Source: Acidobacteriota bacterium | GTDB lineage: Bacteria; Acidobacteriota; Terriglobia; Terriglobales; Acidobacteriaceae | Assembly (NCBI GenBank): GCA_021781255.1 | Contig: JAJXXG010000209.1 | Location: 1-7,757 of the forward strand | Length of the DNA: 7,757 nt | Direction of reading: 5' to 3' | In this document: positions 1-7,060 of the stretch, piece after piece | How the letters are laid out: each line of letters opens with the position of its first letter | How positions within the stretch are numbered: the stretch's first letter is position 1 | Made by a program: the position numbers and the translations under genes | The notes under the pieces: generated by a model | Seen by the model: only the letters and a program-made list of their open reading frames with translations | Database searches by the model: none | Told to the model about the DNA's origin: nothing

Positions 1-58
1 CGGTAACGGAATCGCCGTTATCGCCGTGAATGTCCTGAGTTGGCTCTGGGGTGTATAA
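1..58 (+). CDS. C-terminal end of a small hydrophobic protein, probable VirB2/TrbC pilin (partial)
   Basis: An open frame enters from the left edge (first full codon at 2) and stops at TAA 56-58. The 18 visible residues, GNGIAVIAVNVLSWLWGV, are hydrophobic and look like the end of a final transmembrane helix with almost no tail. VirB2/TrbC pilins are short proteins with two hydrophobic helices and are normally encoded directly upstream of virB3, which is the position here. The identification rests mainly on that position and on hydrophobicity, because the signal peptide and first helix lie outside the window. Another small membrane protein is possible. Confidence 0.5.
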   Translation, partial: GNGIAVIAVNVLSWLWGV

Positions 59-108
59 ACACCCGACCACTCACAACCAATCCTCACAGCGAGCACAACG
101 AGGGGCTT

Positions 109-411
109 ATGGCAGACAGGAAGCCACAACCGAAGCGGACAAACCGGGTCTTCAAGAGCCTGCATAAGCCCCTCACCTATCTGGGCGTCGAGCGCAGCCT
201 TTTCTATCTGGTTTGCGTGGGCGCGGTGGGAGCGTTCAACCTCTTCAACAGCATCCTTGCCGGGATCGCAGTCTTCCTCGGCGGCTACGCATTCGGCTAT
301 TGGGTGACGACAAGTGATCCTGCCTTTCTGCGCATCCTGGCCAAGTCGGAGAAGTACAAGCTGCGCTATGACGCGGCCAAGCAGAGCGTTCCGCGCGTGG
401 AGGTGGCCTGA
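109..411 (+). CDS. virB3: VirB3/TrbD-family inner-membrane T4SS protein
   Basis: This 100-residue protein is a typical length for VirB3, a small inner-membrane subunit that works with VirB4 in pilus assembly. After a basic N-terminus it has the family signature KPLTYLGVER (residues 20-29, compare the RP-x-L-x-x-GV motif of VirB3/TrbD). Two adjacent hydrophobic helices follow (about 31-47 and 49-66), then a DPAFLRIL segment (70-77) and a charged tail. ATG 109 is preferred over an in-frame TTG at 40. The TTG would overlap the upstream frame and add a polar leader not seen in the family, while a GAGGGG purine stretch (100-105) sits just before 109. The stop codon overlaps the virB4 ATG by one base (TGATG), implying translational coupling. 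VirB3 and VirB4 are separate here, although some systems fuse them. Confidence 0.9.
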   Translation: MADRKPQPKRTNRVFKSLHKPLTYLGVERSLFYLVCVGAVGAFNLFNSILAGIAVFLGGYAFGYWVTTSDPAFLRILAKSEKYKLRYDAAKQSVPRVEVA

Positions 412-2918
412 TGTTTCGCATCGACAAAGCCATCAAGCCGTGGAAGGAATCGGCGGCTCTGAATGCGCACATCAACCTATACGGCTTCTGGAATGAGACT
501 ACGTTCCTCACGAAGTCCGGCGACCTCGGCATGGTGCTCCGTATTCCCGGCGTGGACTATGAAAGCCTCGACTCCGGCGAGCAGGAGTATGCGGTCAAGC
601 GGTTAGAGTCAGCTTTGAAAGCGTTTGGGCCGGGCTTCCATGTCTATCAGTATCTCTTCAAGTCGAACCGGCCTGAGATTCCGTTTGCCCGCTGCGACGA
701 TCCCGTTGTGGATGCCGCCATCGAGCAGCGGCGGCAATTCTTCGAGGCGAAGCGTGACGATCTCTACCAGGTTGAAATCTTCTATTGCATCCTGCTCGAA
801 GGCGCGCGGTCGAAGGCCGGAATTGGCGCGGCACTTGCCCGGATCTTCCGCGATCCCGCGGGCGCTCTCGATGAGCTGAAGACACATTTCGCCTCCGACG
901 CGATGAAGACGATACTGCGGTCGCAAATCGAGCATGACTTGGCGCGGCTGGAGCAGCGAGTGCAGGGATTCGTGCGGCGGCTTGCCGACTTCATGGAGAT
1001 CGAGATTCTGGGCCAGCATGGGCAGTTCGGGTTCTTTCGCCGGCTTCTGAACTATGACGACTGGCGCATCGCCGGCAAGCCGCAGAGCACGCAGTTTCTC
1101 GACTACCAGGTGGTCAACTCGAATATCGAAGCCGAGCGCGATCATCTTCGCGTGGGCGACCACGTCGTTCGGGTGCTGACGATGAAGGAGGCGATCACCG
1201 AGACGCGACCGCTGGTGCTGGACGCGCTGCTCAAGATTCCAGCCAACTTCTATGTCGTGACCGAGTGGACGCCGCTCGCGACAGACAAGGCGCGCAAGGA
1301 AGTGAACAAGCGCCGCCGCCACTTCAATATGTCGAAGACCGGATTCGTCTCGCAGATGGGCAACGATGCGAGCAAGACCAACCCGCGCGATGTGCTGGTC
1401 GATGAATCGAAGCAGGCGGACATCGAGAATCTGGGCGACTGCCTTCGCGCGTTGGGCGATGGGCAATCGCTGGGGGATTTCTCGCTGACGATCGTGCTGT
1501 ACGGGCGCTCGAAGGCGGAGGTGAATCATTTGGTGGGCGAGTTCGCTAGCGTCTTCACGAATGCCGACGGCAATCTCTTTGAGGAGACCTACAACCAGCT
1601 CAATGCCTACTTCGCCACGGTGCCGGGAAACTACGCAGTGAATCTGCGCACGCTGTATCTGTTGAACACAAACTACGCCGACTTGAGCTTCCTGTTAACG
1701 ATCCTGCCGGGAGAGAAGACGAACGTGCATCTCGGCACGGAGTATCTGGCCGCGCTGGAGACAGACAACAGCACGCCCTACTATCTGAATCTGCATAACG
1801 GCGAGGTCGCTCACACGCTGATACTCGGCATGACTGGATCGGGTAAATCGTACTTCTGCAACTTCCTGCTACAGAACGCGCAGAAGTACCATCCGCTGAC
1901 TTTCATCTTCGACATCGGCGGCAGCTTCCAATCGCTCACCCACATCTTCGGCGGGTCGTATCTCAACGTCGGCCAGGAGGTACGCGACTTCACCATCAAT
2001 CCCTTCTCGCTGCCCAACACGAAGGAGAACCTGCAATTCCTCTTCAGCTTCTTTCGTGTGCTCATCGAAGGCCAGAGTGATGCCAGTCTGGGGCGCTACC
2101 GGCTCGACTACAAGGAAGAGCGCAGGCTGTGGGATGGCATCGATCGGACCTACATGCTGGAGGCGGATCAGCGCACGGTCTCGAACTTCGCGAACATCGT
2201 CGGCGAGCTGAAGGAGCGTTTGCACCGCTGGACGCGCGGCGGCCAGTACGGGTTCCTCTTCGACAACGCCGAGGAAACGCTCTCGTTCTCGCGCTTCCAG
2301 ACCTTCAACTTCCACGGCTGGAGCGACGCGCCGGAGGTGCTGGAGCCGCTTCTCTTCTATGTACTGCATCGGGCGAGCAACGAGATCGCCGCCCCGAAGA
2401 AGCTGGCGACCTTCAAGATGTTTCTGCTCGACGAGGCGTGGCTCTTCATCAAGAACGAGACGATTCGCAGCTATGTGGTGCAGGCGCAGAAGACCTGGCG
2501 CAAGCACAATGCCGCGATGATCCTCGCCACGCAGTCGATCAAGGAGCTTCAGGAATCTGGCATGTTGCAGATCGTGGCGGAAAGCTGTCCGACGAAGATA
2601 TTTCTTGCCAACCCGGAGATGGACCGCGAGGTCTATCGGGAAGCCTTCCATCTGAACGATACGGAACTGGATCTGATCGCCGGGCTTGTTCCGCCGGGCC
2701 AGATGCTCATCCGCAAGGCGCAGTCGTCGAAGAAGGTGCAGTTGAACGTCGATTCCGTCTCGCACTGGATGGCGACCAACAACGCCCGCGACAACCTGAA
2801 GAAGCGCGAGTACTTCGAGCGGTATGGAATCGCCGAAGGTCTGCGCCGCCTTGCCGAGGAGTTCCCCTTCCGGCCACGTTCCGCCGCCACCGTCAACCGT
2901 AAAGGAGCCGTCGCATGA
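411..2918 (+). CDS. virB4: VirB4/TrbE-family T4SS ATPase
   Basis: The 835-residue product has the usual length of VirB4, the cytoplasmic-face ATPase that powers pilus biogenesis and substrate transfer and is the most conserved T4SS component. The N-terminal half is the VirB4/CagE domain. It ends in a segment containing ATVPGN (PGN at 405-407), common in this family before the ATPase domain. The C-terminal RecA-like domain has Walker A GMTGSGKS (473-480), FDIGGSF (500-506, a conserved strand after Walker A), Walker B FLLDEAW with D674/E675, and the sensor-like ATQS motif with Q708. All key residues are present, so it should be an active enzyme. The start overlaps virB3, with GGAGG at 399-403. 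The stop overlaps virB9 by four bases (ATGA). It is clearly VirB4 rather than VirD4 or VirB11, given the family motifs and the N-terminal domain. Confidence 0.97.
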   Translation: MFRIDKAIKPWKESAALNAHINLYGFWNETTFLTKSGDLGMVLRIPGVDYESLDSGEQEYAVKRLESALKAFGPGFHVYQYLFKSNRPEIPFARCDDPVVDAAIEQRRQFFEAKRDDLYQVEIFYCILLEGARSKAGIGAALARIFRDPAGALDELKTHFASDAMKTILRSQIEHDLARLEQRVQGFVRRLADFMEIEILGQHGQFGFFRRLLNYDDWRIAGKPQSTQFLDYQVVNSNIEAERDHLRVGDHVVRVLTMKEAITETRPLVLDALLKIPANFYVVTEWTPLATDKARKEVNKRRRHFNMSKTGFVSQMGNDASKTNPRDVLVDESKQADIENLGDCLRALGDGQSLGDFSLTIVLYGRSKAEVNHLVGEFASVFTNADGNLFEETYNQLNAYFATVPGNYAVNLRTLYLLNTNYADLSFLLTILPGEKTNVHLGTEYLAALETDNSTPYYLNLHNGEVAHTLILGMTGSGKSYFCNFLLQNAQKYHPLTFIFDIGGSFQSLTHIFGGSYLNVGQEVRDFTINPFSLPNTKENLQFLFSFFRVLIEGQSDASLGRYRLDYKEERRLWDGIDRTYMLEADQRTVSNFANIVGELKERLHRWTRGGQYGFLFDNAEETLSFSRFQTFNFHGWSDAPEVLEPLLFYVLHRASNEIAAPKKLATFKMFLLDEAWLFIKNETIRSYVVQAQKTWRKHNAAMILATQSIKELQESGMLQIVAESCPTKIFLANPEMDREVYREAFHLNDTELDLIAGLVPPGQMLIRKAQSSKKVQLNVDSVSHWMATNNARDNLKKREYFERYGIAEGLRRLAEEFPFRPRSAATVNRKGAVA

Positions 2919-3679
2919 TCCGCCTGATTGCTTTCATCGTTGGAGTCACTCTGGCTGTCCCGTCCGCTGTCGCCGTCGCTCAGGATGCTTCGGCCCGCAC
3001 GGTGCAGTATCACGCGCAGGACATCGTGCCCATCCACGCGAAGCTGAAGTACACGACGCTGATCGAGGTGCCGCCGACCGAGAAGATCATGGAGGCGGCG
3101 ACGGGCGACAAGGATTTCTGGGTCGTCGATGTGGTGGGCAACTTCTGCTTTGTGCATCCGGCCAAGGCTGGCATCAGCTCGAATCTGAACCTGATAACCG
3201 ACAAGGGCAACATCTACAGCTTCACTTTGCAGGATGTCTCGGGAACGAGCGACACGCCCGACCTAAAGGTGTTGATCGAGCCTGCTGACCGCTCCTCCAT
3301 CGTCGCGGCCAATGGCCCGGCCCAGTTTGTGCCAGCGGCGCAACTCGATCAGGCCAGGCAACAGCTTGCCGCCGTGCAGGCGCACATCACGCAGGCCGTG
3401 GACAAGTACAAGAGTGCGTACCCTCTCGAACTCAAGTTCGATTACACATTCAAGTCCAATGAAACGCCCTTCGATATTCAGTCGATCTACCACGATGACA
3501 AGTTCACCTACATCAAGACCGATGCGCCGGAGAAGTTCTCGGTCTACGAGATGAAGGACGGCAAGCCAAACCTGATCAACTACGACCTTCGCGATGGCAC
3601 CTACATCATCCCAAAGGTGATGGATTCGGGCTATGTGGAACTGGGCAAGAAGCGGATGGAGTTCTCGCGGAAGGGGTAG
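2915..3679 (+). CDS. virB9: VirB9/TrbG-family outer-membrane core-complex protein
   Basis: The 254-residue protein begins with a Sec signal peptide: basic MIR, a hydrophobic core, and a likely cut AVA|Q after residue 22. In the family, VirB9 sits in the periplasm and outer membrane and forms the core-complex ring with VirB7 and VirB10. The N-terminal beta-rich domain (about 30-125) has short strands typical of VirB9, including KDFWVVDVVGNFCFVHPAK and NLNLITDKGNIYSFTL. A short helical linker with an AQLDQARQQLAAVQAH stretch follows. The C-terminal VirB9 domain (about 170-254) contains YTFKSN, the P-F-D-I and D-D-K-F-T-Y-I-K pattern, and a closing Y-V-E-L-G-K-K-R segment. AAAGGAG (2901-2907) inside the end of virB4 serves as ribosome binding site, and the ATGA overlap suggests coupled translation. 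The mature protein has one cysteine (C78), in the N-terminal domain. It is not in the C-terminal domain, where Agrobacterium VirB9 forms its disulfide to VirB7. Confidence 0.92.
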   Translation: MIRLIAFIVGVTLAVPSAVAVAQDASARTVQYHAQDIVPIHAKLKYTTLIEVPPTEKIMEAATGDKDFWVVDVVGNFCFVHPAKAGISSNLNLITDKGNIYSFTLQDVSGTSDTPDLKVLIEPADRSSIVAANGPAQFVPAAQLDQARQQLAAVQAHITQAVDKYKSAYPLELKFDYTFKSNETPFDIQSIYHDDKFTYIKTDAPEKFSVYEMKDGKPNLINYDLRDGTYIIPKVMDSGYVELGKKRMEFSRKG

Positions 3680-3682
3680 GCC

Positions 3683-5035
3683 ATGACGGAAGCAAATGTT
3701 ACCTCAGAGAATGTGTTGCAGACCGAGCCGGAACTGCGGCAGCGTGTCCTCGACCCGAAGGGCGTTCTCCAGAAGAACATGAAGCTGTTTCTCTATCTGG
3801 GAGCGGCGCTGCTGGTGATTGTGGCGGCGGTCTTCAGTTCCACCGGAAAGAAGCCGCAGACGCAGGCAGCGAAGAACCAGCCGCCGCAGCCAGCGGTCCA
3901 GGACAACACCGACAACAACGTCGCGGACCTGAAGAGCCAGCTTGCTGCCGAACGCCAGAAGGAAGCGGAGCAGGCTGCGCTGGCAACGGGTGCCGATCCC
4001 GCGCTTGTGAATGCGACGCCTGCCCAACGCTCTGCCGCAGCCGCGTATGGCCCCACGGGGCAGGCGATTTCGTGTGTTCCGGGGCAAACTTGCCCGCAGA
4101 CCGCCTACGGACAGCAGACGAATGCTCCGCAGCAGCTCACGCCGGAGCAACAGCAGGCGCAGCAGCTTGCCGCAAAGGAGCGCGAGCTGGCGTACAACGC
4201 GCGCTTCGCGTCCAACCTTGTCTACTCGCGGCAGGCTGACCCGCCCGCCCAGCAGCAGAAATCGTCAGAAGGAGTCCTGCCAACCGGTTACGCCTCTGTG
4301 CAGAATCCCTATGCCGCCGCGACGCAATCCGGCAGCAGCCTGATTGCTCCGCGAAACGCCGGCCAACCAACGTCGTCAGTGACCGGGCAGGCGTCGCTAC
4401 CGCGCGGGCCGGAGGTGAACATCGACTCCGCCGCCGGCCAACCGTATGTGATCTACGAAGGGATGACGCTCGACACGGTTCTGATGAACCGGCTGGACGG
4501 CGATGCGGTTGGTCCGGTCAAGGTGCTCGTCTCGAATCCTGTCTACTCGCACGACCACCAGCATGTGCTGATTCCCGACGGAACCATCGTGCTCGGCGAA
4601 GCGCGCAAGATCGGGGCTGCCGGAATCGGCCAGCAGCGCCGCCTGGCGGTTGTCTTCCACCGCATGATTATGCCCGACGGCTACTCGGTAGACCTCGACC
4701 AGTTCCACGGCCTCGACCAGATCGGCGAAGAGGGACTGAAGGACAAGGTCAACAACCACTATCTCCAGATATTCGGGACATCTATTGCGTTGGGCGTGAT
4801 AGCCGGTGCTGCACAGATCACGCAAGGCGGCAGCAGCTTCGTTGGCTCCGGTTCGCAGGAGTTCACCAATGGTGCGGCATCGAGCGTCTCCGAGTCTGCA
4901 ACGACCGTACTCGATCAATTCATGCAGATCCCGCCAACGATCACCATTCGGGAAGGCCATCGCGTGAAGGTCTACTTCACGCAGGACATGCTGCTCCCGG
5001 CCTACGACAACCACACCATTCCACAGTCGTTTTGA
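3683..5035 (+). CDS. virB10: VirB10/TrbI-family core-complex protein
   Basis: This 450-residue protein has the classic VirB10 build. In the family it bridges inner and outer membranes and senses ATPase energy. Residues 1-33 are a charged cytoplasmic tail, and 35-51 form one transmembrane helix (LFLYLGAALLVIVAAVF). Residues about 54-255 are a periplasmic linker rich in Gln, Ala and Pro. The C-terminal TrbI/VirB10 domain runs from about 259 (EGMTLDTVLMNRLDGD) to the end. It includes IPDGTIVLGEARK and RRLAVVFHRMIMPDG, then a hydrophobic segment following NHYLQIFG (from 358) that matches the outer-membrane antenna region. The end shows the family's VKVYFTQDMLLP strand. An AAGGGG purine stretch (3671-3676) lies six bases before the ATG, only three bases after the virB9 stop. 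The linker has an unusual CVPGQTC cysteine pair (131, 137). Confidence 0.95.
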   Translation: MTEANVTSENVLQTEPELRQRVLDPKGVLQKNMKLFLYLGAALLVIVAAVFSSTGKKPQTQAAKNQPPQPAVQDNTDNNVADLKSQLAAERQKEAEQAALATGADPALVNATPAQRSAAAAYGPTGQAISCVPGQTCPQTAYGQQTNAPQQLTPEQQQAQQLAAKERELAYNARFASNLVYSRQADPPAQQQKSSEGVLPTGYASVQNPYAAATQSGSSLIAPRNAGQPTSSVTGQASLPRGPEVNIDSAAGQPYVIYEGMTLDTVLMNRLDGDAVGPVKVLVSNPVYSHDHQHVLIPDGTIVLGEARKIGAAGIGQQRRLAVVFHRMIMPDGYSVDLDQFHGLDQIGEEGLKDKVNNHYLQIFGTSIALGVIAGAAQITQGGSSFVGSGSQEFTNGAASSVSESATTVLDQFMQIPPTITIREGHRVKVYFTQDMLLPAYDNHTIPQSF

Positions 5036-5047
5036 GGAGAAACCTAC

Positions 5048-5308
5048 ATGATCAGAAGCCTGCTTATCGTGCTCGCATTTGGAGTCCTCTCGCTTGCTGG
5101 CTGCCAAAGCAAACAGGCGAAGGCCCAGAACGACCTCAAGAAGCTTGAGGCCGAATACGCGCCCTTGCAAGCCCAGTACAACAAGGACTGCTTGACCGGC
5201 AGCCCGGAGCATATTGCAGCCAATCGGTCGATCTGCGAGGACGAACGGAAAAAGACCGCCGACCTCGACCGGCGGATCGCCGTTCGACGGCAGCAGGCGA
5301 TGCAGTAG
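5048..5308 (+). CDS. Small lipoprotein of unknown function; VirB7-like or TrbK-like candidate
   Basis: I do not recognise this 86-residue protein by family. It has a clear lipoprotein signal: MIR, a hydrophobic run, and lipobox L-A-G-C with the lipidated cysteine at 19. Residue +2 is Gln rather than Asp, so in enterobacterial terms it would be sent to the outer membrane. The mature part looks like two charged helices (about 22-46 and 60-84), the first with coiled-coil character (DLKKLEAEYAPLQAQY). They are joined by a loop bracketed by C48 and C63, which could form a disulfide. GGAGA (5036-5040) precedes the ATG by seven bases. Its place between virB10 and a VirB5/TrbJ-like gene suggests a VirB7 role (anchoring VirB9) or an entry-exclusion lipoprotein like TrbK, which in RP4 lies next to trbJ. 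Both are inferences from position, size and lipidation. Confidence 0.8.
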   Translation: MIRSLLIVLAFGVLSLAGCQSKQAKAQNDLKKLEAEYAPLQAQYNKDCLTGSPEHIAANRSICEDERKKTADLDRRIAVRRQQAMQ

Positions 5309-5342
5309 CAGACAGTCACACCCGGCCCTTGACCAGAATGTC

Positions 5343-5358
5343 CGAACGTGGAGGTTCG
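5343..5358 (+). promoter_or_regulatory. Ribosome binding site of the VirB5/TrbJ-like gene inside a small hairpin
   Basis: The strong Shine-Dalgarno GGAGG (5350-5354) lies six bases before ATG 5361 and fixes that start over the longer upstream reading frame. It is framed by a perfect 5-base inverted repeat, CGAAC (5343-5347) and GTTCG (5354-5358), with a 6-base loop that holds most of the Shine-Dalgarno. The ribosome binding site is certain enough to choose the start. A regulatory role for the hairpin is only a possibility, since a 5-bp stem can occur by chance. Confidence 0.45.
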
Positions 5359-5360
5359 CT

Positions 5361-6167
5361 ATGAGGAAGTTTTTTGTCTTCGCAATTGTAGCGAGTGTGT
5401 TTTGCGCACCCATCGCTCATGCTCAATTCGGCTCAGGCATTGTCTTTGACCCAACACAATCGGCCCACGCTCTCCAGCAGATATGGCAAGCAGAGCAGCT
5501 TTACACGACTACGATCCAGACAACCCAGAATGTCATCGCGGCCTACAATCTGGCGCAGCGTATGGCGACCGCGCCGCAAACGCTCTACAGCGGGTACAGC
5601 AATATTGGCCGTCAGATGTGGACTTCCGTCACCACGCCCACCAACACCTATGGCAATACGCAGGTGTGGACGACTGCGCTGACGACGGGCAGCAGTGCAT
5701 CCACCGGAAACCAGCAAGTGAGTGTCTCTCCCGCTCCGCGAATCTCCGGCTACAACATGCTCGATTCCGAGGGGCAACAGCAACTCGCAGCACAGGGTGC
5801 GACGGCGGATTTAGGCGACACGGCGAACGCCACTACACTCCAGACTCTCGGCACCATTCGCAGCAGAGCTCCGCAGCGCGAGGCGGACATCGCCAATCTG
5901 GAGCAGGCCAGCCATTCTTCAGATCCAACGCAGCAGACCGAACTTGCGACCTTGCAGCGGATCAATCAAGCCCTGCTCATCCAACTCCGCACACAGCAGG
6001 AGAGCAACGAAATGCTGGAGGCACAGAGTCTCCAGCAGATGGTCGGCCAGAAGCAACAGCAGGATGCCCTCAAGATGACCTTTCAGGCGGCGGATGGGTA
6101 TGAGGCCAATTACAACGCAAACGTGACCTCCAGCGCGAGTAGCGTGGCAAACGCCTATCACCACTGA
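5361..6167 (+). CDS. Secreted VirB5/TrbJ-like T4SS protein (probable minor pilus or tip subunit)
   Basis: The 268-residue protein starts with a Sec signal peptide (MRKFF, hydrophobic core, cut AHA|Q after residue 21). Just after it comes GIVFDPTQSAHALQQIWQAE, resembling the VFDPTN opening of TrbJ proteins, then a helical stretch to about residue 75. The middle (about 85-165) is rich in Thr, Ser, Gln and Gly and looks flexible. Residues about 171-242 are Gln-rich and predicted to be helical or coiled-coil, as in VirB5/TrbJ. VirB5 proteins are minor pilus components thought to act at the tip; TrbJ is the counterpart in RP4-type systems. The reading frame is open upstream to 5214, but that would overlap the lipoprotein gene and lacks a signal peptide at its start, so ATG 5361 is chosen. 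The mature protein has no cysteine. Position before virB6 supports the call, but sequence divergence keeps it tentative. Confidence 0.75.
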   Translation: MRKFFVFAIVASVFCAPIAHAQFGSGIVFDPTQSAHALQQIWQAEQLYTTTIQTTQNVIAAYNLAQRMATAPQTLYSGYSNIGRQMWTSVTTPTNTYGNTQVWTTALTTGSSASTGNQQVSVSPAPRISGYNMLDSEGQQQLAAQGATADLGDTANATTLQTLGTIRSRAPQREADIANLEQASHSSDPTQQTELATLQRINQALLIQLRTQQESNEMLEAQSLQQMVGQKQQQDALKMTFQAADGYEANYNANVTSSASSVANAYHH

Positions 6168-6193
6168 GGGATGCTTTCTCGAAGGAGCTTGAC

Positions 6194-7048
6194 ATGGACA
6201 TTTTGCAGTTTATTACCAACGGTTGCGATGCACTCTCAAATGCCACGGCTCCCACCGTTAACTCCATCGGCCTGCACATTGTTATCGCACTCGCCACCAT
6301 CATGATGGTGTGGTTCGGAGTGCAGGAGGCGCTTGCGTCAGCGCAGGGCGGCCCCGGCTTCAACGTGGGGAAGTTTCTCAACTTCTTCATGCTGATCACA
6401 TTCGCTTATGCCTTCGTCAAGTTCTACGACAGCAGCATTCCTGGAATTGGCTACTCACTCCAAGGATTCATCAGGGGCGGCACCAACAATCTTGCCGACG
6501 CCATCGGGACCGACGCCACACAGCAGATGCTGAGCAGTATTCACGCTTCCATCTCAAAGTCTGGCCCGGCGATGACAATCTTCACCGCGCCGTACTTCCT
6601 TGTTGTTTATGTCGTAATCCAGTTCATGCTCGGCATTCTCGCAGCCCTGGTTTCCGCCATCGTTGCATACGGCGCAGTGGGAAGTACGATCGTCGGCCTG
6701 TTGGGACCCATCTTTATCCCATTTCTGGTTTTCGAGAAGCTGGATTTTCTCTTCTGGGGATGGCTCAAAGCCTTCATCAGTTTTTCCTTTTACAAGGTGG
6801 TTGCCGCTGCTGCCATGAGTATCCTGAGCCAGTTCTATCTCGGCTATTACCAGAATCTGGTTGATTTCACCCATCCCGATACGCTCATCAAGAATTTCCC
6901 CATCCTGGTGCTTCTGGTTATGGTGAATCTTTTCATCCTGATCAAGATTCCGGCCATGACCGCGACCATCTTCTCTGGACATACAGGCGGGCACGATGCC
7001 GGAACCGGCATCGCCGCTTCGCTCGCAACCCGAGCGATGTTGAGCTAA
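6194..7048 (+). CDS. virB6: VirB6/TrbL-family polytopic inner-membrane T4SS protein
   Basis: The 284-residue product is close to the usual VirB6 length and is strongly hydrophobic, with no cleavable signal peptide. Membrane segments are visible at about 26-48, 61-78, 132-153, 155-180, 193-211 and 235-255. A polar loop (about 79-128) lies between the second and third, matching the central loop that contacts substrate in Agrobacterium VirB6. The FLFWGWLKAF segment (185-194) matches the Trp-containing region conserved in VirB6/TrbL. The short tail is Gly-rich (GHTGGHDAGTG, 262-272) after a final KIPAMTATIF. VirB6 belongs to the inner-membrane channel and helps pilus assembly. AAGGAG (6182-6187) precedes the ATG by six bases, 26 bases after the upstream gene. 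Its position between the VirB5-like gene and virB8 agrees with the call. Confidence 0.88.
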   Translation: MDILQFITNGCDALSNATAPTVNSIGLHIVIALATIMMVWFGVQEALASAQGGPGFNVGKFLNFFMLITFAYAFVKFYDSSIPGIGYSLQGFIRGGTNNLADAIGTDATQQMLSSIHASISKSGPAMTIFTAPYFLVVYVVIQFMLGILAALVSAIVAYGAVGSTIVGLLGPIFIPFLVFEKLDFLFWGWLKAFISFSFYKVVAAAAMSILSQFYLGYYQNLVDFTHPDTLIKNFPILVLLVMVNLFILIKIPAMTATIFSGHTGGHDAGTGIAASLATRAMLS

Positions 7049-7054
7049 AGGAGG
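7047..7054 (+). promoter_or_regulatory. Strong Shine-Dalgarno of virB8 overlapping the virB6 stop codon
   Basis: AAAGGAGG lies six bases before ATG 7061, and its first two bases are the last two of the virB6 TAA (7046-7048). It is the closest match to the anti-Shine-Dalgarno in the window. Ribosomes ending on virB6 would be placed at the virB8 start, implying coupled translation. Confidence 0.7.
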
Positions 7055-7060
7055 CAGACG

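Noticed and set aside
40..108. Upstream TTG extension of VirB3
   Set aside because: It adds a polar 23-residue leader that overlaps the end of the preceding gene. The ATG at 109 has a purine-rich site in front and gives the normal family length.
609..1529. Long open frame on the minus strand (306 codons) opposite virB4
   Set aside because: It lies wholly opposite the VirB4 N-terminal domain. Its Arg/Leu/His-rich translation is typical of the mirror frame of a GC-rich gene and shows no domain.
1869..2765. Long open frame on the minus strand (298 codons) opposite the VirB4 ATPase domain
   Set aside because: It mirrors the conserved ATPase motifs on the other strand. The translation is rich in Arg, Leu, Glu and Val with no recognisable motif.
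2129..2902. Plus-strand open frame of 257 codons in another frame within virB4
   Set aside because: It is an out-of-frame reading of the conserved ATPase domain, rich in Arg, Gly and Ala, with no sign of independent coding.
4129..4260. CAG/CAA-rich repetitive stretch in virB10
   Set aside because: It encodes the Gln-rich VirB10 linker. The units are irregular and show no sign of a CRISPR, iteron or tandem-repeat array.
4397..5413. Long open frame on the minus strand (338 codons) spanning the end of virB10, the lipoprotein gene and the following spacer
   Set aside because: The opposite-strand genes are strongly supported by motifs, a lipobox and ribosome binding sites. The minus-strand translation shows no domain, signal or membrane pattern.
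6173..6188. Possible stem (GCT...AGC) around the virB6 ribosome binding site
   Set aside because: It would need two G-U pairs in a 5-pair stem, too weak to call as a terminator or regulatory hairpin.
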